Assembly: GCF_036669915.1 (NCBI RefSeq)
Contig: NC_089314.1
Location: forward strand, 4,969,120 to 5,033,119
Direction of reading: 5' to 3'
Length of the DNA stretch: 64,000 nt
From: Pocillopora verrucosa
Lineage: Eukaryota > Cnidaria > Anthozoa > Scleractinia > Pocilloporidae
A program made the position numbers and the translations under genes. Shown here one piece after another: positions 24,001-34,150 of the stretch (position 1 is the stretch's first letter; each line of letters begins with the position of its first letter). The notes below the pieces were generated by a model, which was given only the letters and a program-made list of their open reading frames with translations, was not told the origin of the DNA and did no database searches.

Positions 24001-26593
24001 TAGTTAAATAAATTAATAAATTATCATGGGGTTGGGCATGGGTAGGTTATCCATAAACAAACATTCTCAGATTTTAGACATCTACAGAATGGTCCAATGT
24101 TCCTGGCTTCATGCAAAACACATTTCTTTAAACATCAAAAGAGAGTATTCATTGAATTCATATGTTTAAGATTTCTTTCAGTAACAATTATAATAAAATT
24201 CTCACAATAAACTTGAGGATGATTGATGGATGTAAGTAGTGCCTTGAGGTGTCAATCATGAACCCTCTGTGCTGAAATCTTGGATGATCAACTATTTTGG
24301 AGCCATTGGCCAAATACTATGAAAAAAGAAGGAAAAATGAATTTAATATGTTTTGACATTTTATTTTAAAATAGTATATAGATTTGTTTACCTTCAATGT
24401 TTTCTTCACATTTGTTAAGTTTAAAACTGGCAAGAAATGTAACTTATTTTGACATTCAGCCAATATTCAAAAATAGAAGTGAGTTAAATAATTAAAAATC
24501 AAGAGATTAAATAAAAAATAAATGACCGCAAAGGTAATTGCTCACCAATCCCATTTGATCTTGGTAAACAACTTGACTGAATGTTTCAAGACCTGTTTAA
24601 GAAAATGAAAAAAGAAACAACAAAAAATAAAAAACAAAAGTAATTTTCAGCTGTAATTCATACAAAAGGTTAATAAAAATTTCATATCCGAGTATATTTC
24701 ATTATTGTTCTGTCAGTTGATCTTAATTAGTATACTAAGTGAAATATTGCTCAGCTAGCTTAATTCTTGTAAATTCTCCGTTCTAGCTGTGAGAAATTTT
24801 CTTCTAAAGTAGTAAGGAGAAGTTGGTGTGAGATCACAATACCTTCTACATGATAAGTTTGAGTATTCTCATTACCTTTTCATTGGATAAAGTATGGATA
24901 TTCCAGGGAGAAGTTACATATTAATAACTTCTGGAAGTTAAAGGGTTAATTTTAGATATATGAACTTTTACTCATCTACATTTGTTTCAAGAATTCCAGG
25001 ACAATTAACTTGGTATTAACTATCTAAAATAATTCTCTGTTTCCTAACTGGTGATATACATTCAATAGTTAACGACCGTTCACTGAAGTGGAAGTGGCTA
25101 GTGGTAGATATTTAGTAGGCCTTGTAACAGCGAGGTGAATATCCACCAGTAGCCACCAGCTGCACTGAGGTGAGTTGTTGTTTCAGTATAAACTAAAACA
25201 GTGAGATAATATGGCACAAAAAATTATTTTAACTCATTTATTCCTACAACCACTACAATATTTTCAAGCGCAAATCCTGCATGCATCATATAACAAGCTA
25301 AATTTGCACATATTTTTTTAATTGGTTTACACTTACGATCTAATCAGTGGAGGACAGACACAGATGATGTCACCATCACCAATTTTTGATTTTTTATCAT
25401 TTAAAACTATTAGATTCCATGTTGCTGTGGTCTGTACAGTAATAGATCACAGAAGACATCAAATGGTGAAAACATCAGTGACACACTCCACTGTGCCTCA
25501 TGTTTCCACTTTAATATTATTGTTCTTACTACGTTTTGACATATCTGTGATATATTACTGAACACATGCACAGACTCATGGAATCTTTTTGTTACTTACA
25601 AATAAAAAATATGTATACCTCGTAATGCACCCCACACTGTGTTAGCAGTCAAAGAAGTAGTAGGTGCGTTAACAACCAGGATATCTTAATTGGAAAATAA
25701 ACACTTAATCAACACTCCTCTCAAACCAGACACTGTATCTTCCCTTTCCCCCTCCCTCCCTCCCTCCCTCAGGGGCTCTGCCTCATTAAGGTCATGGTGT
25801 TGATTCATCTATCTGGGTCTGAAATCAAGTAAGGTTTGTACATCCTTTGGAGCCATTATCTGCTGGAATTAGGTGTGCTTCATGAGAACACAAAAATTTC
25901 ATTATAATTCAGATCTTACTAATAAATTAGGATACAGCAAAGTCACCTGTTCTGGGCTAAAATACAATAGTGGTTTTAAGAGTCATTCTGCATATTCCCC
26001 TATTTTTCTTGGGTAACCACCTCCCTTCCCGGTTCAACCCCGCCCCTTCCTTGCTTCGAATTATGTAATGTTCCAATTATTTATTTGCCTTCTTAGTTAC
26101 ACATCTGCAGCTCGAGGGCCAAGACATCATCGAAGACGAAAAATAAAAAAAAAAAGGATAGCTTTAAAGAGATAATTTTGAAATGAAAGACAGATCTGTC
26201 GATGATCTTACACTTACAGGACTCATCAGACTCTAGTGAGAGCGGAGCGTATTTGTCCAACACCTTTACGGTCAGTTTAATAATTTGCGACAACCCGTCT
26301 TTAGGTTTTTCAACTGCATCTGGAAAAACCAAAACCTTGTAGCGCATTAACGCTTGTTTCAGTACATCACTGGTTTCACCCGCTGAATCGAAAGAAAAAT
26401 TATCCGATGTAAGCGTGTAGACCTTGCCGGTTCCTTTGTAAGATTGAGGCTTTGGCCAGATCGATCCCGTCACATAATTGATCACTGCTTCCTCTTTATC
26501 GGCATCTTCTTCTACTTCTTCCCACGGTTCAGAAAGACTGCCAGAACAACTCATCAAAGCAAGAGCCACGAAAAACAGCTTCAGAAGAAACAT
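18067..26593 (-). CDS. HEXA/HEXB: Lysosomal beta-hexosaminidase (alpha/beta subunit family), 14 exons, complete
   Basis: Glycosyl hydrolase family 20, 534 residues (human subunits are about 530-556). Exons: 26593-26218, 25684-25619, 24592-24546, 24316-24206, 23460-23359, 23046-22939, 22534-22464, 21820-21689, 21086-21000, 20596-20383, 19495-19465, 19291-19201, 18701-18597, 18130-18067 (TAG). All phases agree. N-terminal signal peptide ([15 protein letters not shown]). Family landmarks in order: [65 protein letters not shown] with the catalytic Asp331-Glu332 pair, [19 protein letters not shown] and [11 protein letters not shown]. It removes terminal beta-N-acetylhexosamines from glycolipids and glycans in the lysosome. 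An oddity is GGTGCMWGE where the family usually has GGEACMWGE. The C-terminus leans toward HEXB, but the alpha/beta split cannot be settled here. Introns carry several repeats. Confidence 0.95.
19003..19138. mobile_element. Palindromic MITE-like element, 136 bp
   Basis: The ends GATCAATGT and ACATTGATC are inverted, and the inner blocks 'cctacccctcccctaaacc' and 'gggttaagggaggggttgg' are imperfect inverted copies. No coding capacity. It lies in hexosaminidase intron 12. Confidence 0.6.
21190..21267. mobile_element. Inverted-repeat (foldback) element
   Basis: The left arm GGTTGGGAGAAC...GATAAGC...GGAAACCAC (21190-21224) is repeated inverted as GTGGTTTCC..GCTTATC.GTTCTCCCAACC (about 21238-21266). 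A short CG-rich loop (cgacgcgaagcgga) separates them. It lies in hexosaminidase intron 8, close to exon 9. Confidence 0.6.
21855..22055. repeat. Dispersed repeat family A, copy 4
   Basis: Same blocks and orientation as the copy at 1549: 'ctccatactgttctccatac', 'ctgacaaggagaatttgtta' and 'gtgaggagaaattagatgct', ending 'caaagggtta'. It lies in hexosaminidase intron 7, just upstream of exon 8. Confidence 0.75.
23229..23305. repeat. Penelope/hammerhead-type repeat fragment, copy 1
   Basis: Contains 'cttcacagtggccaatttac' followed by 'atgatcaactcagttgataa'. These blocks recur at 42801-42925 and, inverted, at 40728-40815. The ribozyme part is missing here. It lies in hexosaminidase intron 5. Confidence 0.55.
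24760..24949. repeat. Dispersed repeat family B, copy 1
   Basis: Ends in AAAGGGTTAA and contains 'gataagtttgagtattctca' and 'ggagaagttacatattaata'. It matches, in inverse orientation, the copy at 60951-61150. It shares only the terminal motif with family A. It lies in hexosaminidase intron 2. Confidence 0.65.
25748..25770. repeat. (CCCT)n microsatellite
   Basis: About five tandem CCCT units in hexosaminidase intron 1. Confidence 0.85.
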
Positions 26594-27361
26594 CTTTCAG
26601 ACGATAGATTTGCGTGAGAGCGTTGGATAATGCGGCCGCGCTACTGTTGTTACTGTTGTTGTCAGACATAAAGGACAAGTCACAAGATAGTCGGGTGATT
26701 TCGATCATGTGACAACAGTCACGTTTTTTTTTCGGTGGAGCGCAATACTGTAGCGACGTAAGAATCGGCACCCGTCGACTCTTGCGCTGCTACATGATCG
26801 CGCTCCCTCGAAAAATAACAACGCTTGATTACAGGTTGACGAATCATTTAAACGTAACATGTACGAAAACACAGACGGTAGGCGATACACGGTAGACGAT
26901 CGATTTTGTGACGCAACATTATCTCAAAGTTCAAAATGATCACGCAATCGCGTAAACGTCAACAAGAGAAGTAAAATGTCAATAATTTCAACAGTGTCTT
27001 CTGTTATAGTTGCAAAGTATTGTCGTAAAAATGCAATGTGCTGTGAAGTACCGATGCCAAGATTGTAAACTAAGTTTGTACACTGATCAACTGATAGGCT
27101 AGAGACAGTGCAGGTGTCACAGCAGATTTGGACCCCCCGCAGATTCGTTCGTAAAGCCTATGATAACTTAAAATGCATCTATTCTGAACTATTGGAACTC
27201 TCAGCTTATTATTAAATGCAAATCAACATTAATGTCTACGTCTTAACAAAAGTGGAGACTATTAAATAGAACTCAATCTTATTTTCTAATGTTAACGATT
27301 ATTAACTGTTGAGGGATCCGAAATAACACCTTAACAATTACGAAAACGCTTGAAGTCTGGT
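26594..27361. promoter_or_regulatory. Hexosaminidase 5' flank
   Basis: No gene seen. The first 300 bases upstream of the ATG at 26593 are relatively rich in CG dinucleotides and should include the promoter. No TATA box was identified. The rest is plain AT-rich sequence. Confidence 0.35.
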
Positions 27362-27499
27362 GGTCTGCAAGTCAATGCAGAGCCACTCGCCCTCCGGGGC
27401 AGTCCTAAATCCCACGCAGCTTAAGTGTAAGCACATTCAGTTGCACAACTCGCACAGTACCGTGTCGTCCCAACACTCGGGCATTGAACAATAACCAAA
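27362..27499 (-). pseudogene. PHD-finger remnant
   Basis: One minus-strand frame gives a Cys/His pattern ending LHLSCVGFRTAPEGEWLC, which is very like a PHD finger (H-x2-C-V-G...A-P-x-G-x-W-x-C). It is preceded by a VLCELCN block. An in-frame TGA follows CELCN, the first cysteine pair is misspaced, and no flanking exon was found. It is probably a decayed fragment of a PHD protein, either host-derived or transposon-associated. The stretch is more GC-rich than its surroundings. Confidence 0.45.
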
Positions 27500-28701
27500 T
27501 AAATTAATGTCACAAACGACCTTTCTCCAAACCTCAGTAAAACAAAATGCTTGCGTATTTTCTCTTGGTCAAAAGAAACATCCGACGGGTCATTTTTTGC
27601 CGTGTTTTAATACATGATATTACAGCGCAGGCGCTTGTTAAAGGAAATACCGTTACAGGAAATGAAAATAAATGACATCGCACTGAATGATCTTTACGTC
27701 GTCTTTACGTCCGTCGCAAAAAAAAATGATCTTTGAAGTATTGGCAGAGCAAAGGTAAAAATATCAGCTCCTTTACCTTACACACAACCTTAACCCAAAA
27801 AAGACTAGAACTAAAGAACTAAATGCTGGAAAATAATGTCATTAATAAACAAGAGAATATATTCTCTTGTAATAAATATTGATAACTCTAAATCTTTGAA
27901 TTAAAATCTTCGTCATTTTCATACTCAAGTCAAATTTAAATCCCCAACTTGTATTGAGCCTCTTTCCACCGCACAATTAATAATTCTACATAATGAGGAC
28001 ATTTCTGGAGGTCGCGACTGTTGCAGAAAAACTGTGAAATCTGTTTAATTATTTCCATAAAACCCTGAACTCAACAAAGTGCAAAAATTTTGAGATGCCT
28101 GCATCTTACCAGAAAAAGTGCATCTAAGAATATACACAACTTGATCACTAAAGGTTTTTGCCGTCTGTTATTGTATAAACAATAGCCTTCATTTGGCGCG
28201 AAAATATGCACGGATATTTGTCCACGGTCACTATCTGTTCCGAGATGCGAACAGTTTTCAGAGAGCAAACCTCAGGGAAAACTGTGAGCTTCGTTGTAAT
28301 TATTTTAAGTAGTCAACAAAACATCAGAATATCTCTTGTCAAAATAAGTAGTTTACTGAACAACCTTATTTGCATAAAAAAAATTGCTCCCTGAATTTAA
28401 AAAGGCCAACTGCATTCATTATGGTGCTACGTATTTCATGTCGTAATCCCTACGACTAGGGCTTTCGATATAAGCATTTATGTTCGTGTATCTCAACTAA
28501 AATTTGTCCGAAAAATACCTCAAAAGTATTTATGCGGGCAACTTCACAAACAGCTCTATAAACTTCGACTATGAAATGTTAAGTTCTTTGCTCAAAAAAT
28601 GACATTGTGTCTGATACTAGGACGAGTAGCACCATAATGTCACTTATAATTCCTAAAGTCAGTCCTCATGCCTATTTCTCACTTGTTGAATGAACCTGGT
28701 G
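27500..28701. other. Intergenic, nothing recognised
   Basis: AT-rich sequence between the PHD remnant and the NLR pseudogene. No coding frame, RNA gene or repeat could be supported. Confidence 0.5.
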
Positions 28702-30840
28702 TTAATTATAACATAAAACGTCAACCTGAGGTAGTGCTTGTTTCACGATAGATTTCACCCCGTCTTCTTCCCCCAGTGGATTGCCTCGTAGCTTCTGCGT
28801 CATTAGATTAGGAATGAATCTCAAACTGTCCAACAAACCACGCAAGTCCCTCTCATCCAAATTTAAAAGTCTAAGATCAACAAACCACAAGCTGGGAAAG
28901 AAACGAAGACACTCAGTAAGTGAAGCGAGACAACCTCTGCGACTGAAAAAAGAGAATTCAAAACCTTCTAAAGCTGAAAATGTTTTATCAAATCCACTAA
29001 ATAGAGCCTCTATTTCCTCCACTTGTACGGTGCTCCACTTCCTCCCACTTAACGAGAGACATTTCAGGAAGTAACCGACCAACTGCCGCGGCTGTTGCTG
29101 GAGTCAATCTCGTGTTCCACAGATCCAATTGCATAAGAGTCTTGTGTGTGATGCGAGAAACCAGTTTGTTTTCTGCTTCAGCACAGCAGAAGTTATCCAA
29201 TTCAAGGATAAATATGATGAGGCCATTGTTAAATCGCGGTAACAAACCATCGAGCTTCAATGTTTCAGACGATTTCAGACGGAACGTAATTTCCAGCTTC
29301 AGACGACACGTGAGAGGATTTGGTATTTGTTCCAGACATTCAAAAGCACTCTCATTTAACACCCTCATTCCAATCCTTTCAAAATTCTTACAGTCTCTAA
29401 TTATTGTACTAAAACAGCGCACTATCTGCTCGTTAACGTGTACACTAATGTTTAGAGATCTAAGAAATTTCAGAGATGACGGCTCGAAACACAAACTTGT
29501 GGAGTGAGATAGAGTAAAATTCTCAGTGAATAGTCTGGCATGGTCATCACACATCAGTGAAAATTCAGTGAAAACAGTGCCTGGCCACAGTGGAAATGAA
29601 GGATGCAACAAAAGTACAATTGTCACTTCAGGACTGCTCCGAATTTAATCAAATAGTTAACAGCTTCAACATCTGCTGCAATGTCTACGCAATAGAGAAA
29701 CCCAGTTTTAGATTCAACTTAACGAAACAAGAGGTGCACAAAGAACAAGAAGTTCTCCTGCATGGCAGTAACGTAACATAGTGTCACGTCTGTCGTGATT
29801 GTCTTAAAATCAGAATTCAGTATTGGGTCAGAGATTCTGACTGATGTCAAGTGTTCAAAAACCTTCACATCATTAGACAAACCGCAAATAAACTTAAAGA
29901 CATTCTCAAAGGACCTACACTCATCCCAGGTTCGGGCACGGTCTTTAATTCCACCGAGATTTCCTTGAGTGACACATTGGTTGGTGATATACCATGCCGC
30001 TAAGAACTCTTGAATGCTCTTGTGAATAAACGATACCATCCCTGCTGGTCGAAGATTTTCTGAGTACTCACTGACTTGAAATAAGCCTATAATCCGATTT
30101 TCTTCACAAAGGATGGCAGCAGACAGTTGATCATATTCGAATACATGATCGTCCTTCAGCAGACATTCTAAAGCCACCTTTCCGATTTCAGCCAGAACCT
30201 CTTTAAAATCTTCAACTTTGTGAAAGTTAGTCGAACATTTTCCTTCATTATGATCCAAAACATATTGGACGATCGCAACGTATAATTTTGTCTTCGAGGT
30301 AGAAAAACTCCTTAAATTTTCATTTTTCCACAGAGTGCAAAAGAACAGGAGAAGTAGCAGAACTCTCGCCAAATCGATCAGCTCTCGCAGAACAAGATAA
30401 CCCTGTAACGCCATTGATTGTGTTTCGTCACCAAGCATTCTTATCATAAAGGAGTCTCTGTCCTCTTCACTGAACCCAGTGATCTCAGCATACACGTCCT
30501 TAAATTCTTTCAGCTCATCCGCTTTGGAAATTCGAGTTGTTATCAACACACAACAGTTTCTCAGCTTGTTTCCTTTGAATATCTCAAAGATTTCAGAGTT
30601 GCTTCCGAAACGATATTCGTCGTATCCATCAAAAACGAGGAGAACTTTGTCTTGGTTGTGGGTGATGTAACTCAGCAGACCGTCCTTCATGGCTGTGTCC
30701 TCATCGGCAAAAATATGGGAGGCGTTTATTATATCTCTGAAGCGTTTATGTTTAGATACTTTCTTGAGATCAATAATAACAGCAAGTAATTTGTGTGCAT
30801 AAATGCAACTTATGTTTTCCTGATCTGTTGGTGTGCCTTG
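28702..30840 (-). pseudogene. NACHT/LRR (NLR-family) pseudogene
   Basis: Reading right to left, a long frame from about 30840 encodes the C-terminal part of a NACHT ATPase: Walker B KVLLVFDGYDEY, a sensor-like LITTR, then FIHKSIQEFLAAWYI, typical of NLR proteins. The frame meets a TAA at 29721-29719, continues coding-like beyond it to a TGA at 29625-29623, shifts frame near 29630, and shifts back near 29050. The last part ends in leucine-rich sequence (LWFVDLRLLNLDERDLRGLL) with a natural stop at 28702. No Walker A motif is visible upstream, so the 5' part is lost or in an exon I cannot see. NLRs are cytosolic innate immune sensors and are greatly expanded in corals. The breaks indicate a recent, non-functional copy. 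Confidence 0.8.
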
Positions 30841-33800
30841 TTTTACTACACAAAGAAATAATTTTCAGAGTTCTCCTAGTTACCGTGTTTCCCAAACAAG
30901 ATTAAACAATCACACATGGGAAACGAATAATTCCAATTTCATTCAATTGTGCTAATCAGCTCTCAAAACCAAAGTAAGCAGAGATGACAAATAATAGATC
31001 TTATGCACACTGACTTTGAATACTTGCTACTTTCCTGTTGTTTTTGTGTGATTTTTTTTTACTCTTCAGTGTCTTGAGAATACTTTTAAAATAAAATTAA
31101 TCAGCCTGCAACTTGAAAGTGAGGCTTGGGGTCTTTGCTGGGTATTCTGATATAAACATGTATAAGGCCAATAGAGATGGAAATCATTCCTTGATTGGTA
31201 TGTTCAATTTTAGTGATCCCGGTAACAATCGACAGCCATAGATGATAAGACAACCCCATACAGAGCTAAAGCCAGCAGTTCATTTGGAATGCTCTTACGC
31301 TGATTGTGGGATCATGAACAAGGCGTTACACTGTAAACAAAAGTTAATATGTACAAATACAAAGAAGCCACTCTCACTACATCCTTTTGTGTGGCTGTGA
31401 GAACCGCTTCTTTGGGATGTATTCTTCAGCGGAACACATCTCACTTAGCATCTTAACGCCATATATAGACTCTCACACCATCCATTATCCTTTATCTAAC
31501 TGCTCCATGAGAGGGCTACTAAAAATATACATTAGGCTTTTGAAATTACCTGCTGTGTCCACAGAAGTAACTTTGGGTTGTTTATAATCCCAGTTACTGC
31601 AGCCAGGGGACATTCTCCTCTTTCTACGACTTTTTCCTTGAAATAAAATTCATTTATTTATTCACTCTTTCTACCTTTGTGCATCAATAATTAATACCGG
31701 TAATTACTAACTGGAGTGAAAAATTGTTTTAGTCTACACCACATAGAAACCAAAAAAATTTATGTACTTGTGTCAAAATACCAAAGAAAGGTTGAAAATT
31801 AAATTCTTGACCCGCAATTTTGTCTCTTCCGCTGCTTGGAGGTAAATAGAAGTAACTAATCACTTACGCACCAGTACACGCGAAAGCACAATTCACTTGT
31901 GTGTTATATACTAAATAGGGTATATCATGACATCTGAAAGGTTTAAGATCAAATGATGTCAGAGAGTAGATTACAGTAAATTGCCTTCTTCTTGAAAGTA
32001 TCTTAATTTTTGCATTGGGCCTCTAGTTGGCCAGAGGAGTGATAGAGAATCCTACATGCAACCATGCAAAATTTGCATTGCTGTACTATTGCACCTTGCA
32101 GGTAACTTAGGGGAAAATGAGGCCACAATTTCAAAGCAGCCAGCATTACTAAATGCAAAGTGCTGTTACTTTTGCACCTTGCCTGTAATTTAGGGGGAAA
32201 TGATGTCACAATTTCAAAGTGGCCAGCTATATTACTAATGCAATGAGGTAGATCAACAATTTTAATTAAAACTGACAAGCTTTAAGAGAAGAAAAATTGA
32301 AAAAAATGCAGTGGCAAATGAAATTTTACAGTATTCACTGATGAAACAACACAAAAATAACACTAAAACAAACCAACAATTTATGATATAAATTTCAAGT
32401 AATGTTCAAAACAAACAGCTGTTCAAAGTTAAAAAAATGTAAATATCCAGGAAGGGTGACGAAATACTACAAATACTAACTATTTAAGGTTATCTATTTA
32501 GTTCTTCTAAAAAGCTAGGCCCAGTGCTAGTGCAAAACCACAGGTTGGTTATGACCTTGAGTAAATATTCAAGCCTGAGAGCCTCTTGTTCTCTTTCGAA
32601 GGGAACCAGGAGTGCAAAAGTCAGCAGATGGATGAAGGGAAAAATAATAATTTACCTTAACCCATCACAGGTTATTTTCCAATTCTATCAATTAAGTTTG
32701 AAACCCATGGGTCTGTTTATCAGCAAAGCAATTGAAATGGTGCGAGCAGAGTGAAAATCCCCATTAGTGCTTACAGGAGTATAATTAAGTTTTTTTTGGT
32801 GGACAGTATAGGAAGGCCAGATGGATAGTGAAAGTGTTCCTACAAAACTGACATTTTTTTGTTGACAAAAATATCAACAATTTATACTTAGGAAAGTGAA
32901 AATATTTTAGTCTTTAGGGCTCTTTATTTAAGAGCTTTTTATTGCTTTTTTTTCCAATTGAGAAGACTATCACCTTTCTTTACCACACCACACTTAGACT
33001 GATAAGCAAGTGTATCTATGCCTGTTTCTGTTAAAGAGATTTAACTACATGATTGTAACGTAAGATCTAGGAAAACTTTATAAAGCCCATGCAGCAGGCA
33101 CCCAGAAAAGTAACCATAATAAATATACACAAACAATATTTCGAACAAATACAGTGGTATATAAAAACAGAAAACACCATAATAGTGTTTCTAATAGTTT
33201 ATTTTAAAAATTACTAATTTAATTATTCATAATAAATATTGTAATAACATGCCTCCTGAGACTGATTCATTTCCTAGGTTTCAAGAAGAGGGGGAGGAGG
33301 GGGTTACTAGACAGAGGCCTGTAAGGGAGGCAAAGCTCATTAAAAATTCTAATAAATACATTGAACAGTTAAGACTTTTTAAGTGGAAAACATATGATAT
33401 TCAAAAGGGAAACACACACAAAGATTTTTAAATACACATATTCATCATGCTGAAGCACTTCCTAGCTAAAATGGATGACAATACCCAAGGACCTTTACAT
33501 CATTTTCCCCAGAAGTTTAAAACAAAGTCATTACACCAACCACTCAACCCATTATTTCTGACATGATTGTCACAATACACAAGAGTAAAAAAAGCAAAAA
33601 GAACTGTGAAGAGTCCTTTCAGATTTGGTGCTCAAATCATTGTGTCAATACTGTTTGGTGATGATGAGCATGAAACTACCATTGATAGGTAAACATTAGA
33701 TAGGTGGAAGGGATGAAAACAAGCAGGTGTCAACTGCCACTCAAATGTCCTGATGGTAGTTTGGTGCTCTACCCAAATTGTGCTGACTAAATCACACCAG

Positions 33801-34150
33801 TAGGTGGTTGCCCCAACAGAAATTTTGATCCAATGATTATGAACCAGACAAGGATACTCTTCAAAGTCATAAGATACTGATACATCAAGAAATGCACTAA
33901 ATTTCCATTTTTGAAAGGTTATATTTGCATATCAAGCAAGTTTCATTCTAAAATTGTGCTTTTTTCAGAGGCAATGAGCAAACTTACCTTCAATGTGAAG
34001 GAAGCTTGGAAATGTTAGTCCAACACAATAGAAAAAAAACCCAAAAGGGACAAAATAAACTTGATAAACTCAATTTGTTCAGGTTCCAAAATTTTAGCTA
34101 AATAATTTTTTGTTAAGATTTAAAAGCTGTGATGTACTGCTGTAGCCCTG
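30841..34150. other. Intergenic, no gene recognised
   Basis: About 3.3 kb of AT-rich DNA. It contains the two-unit tandem repeat at 32071-32236. Short open frames here have no recognisable domain and are treated as chance. Confidence 0.5.
32071..32236. repeat. Tandem duplication, two units of about 82 bp
   Basis: The units share 'ttgcaccttgc', 'acttagggg'/'atttagggg', 'cacaatttcaaag' and 'ggccag'/'agccag' in the same order, offset by 82 bases. Confidence 0.65.
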
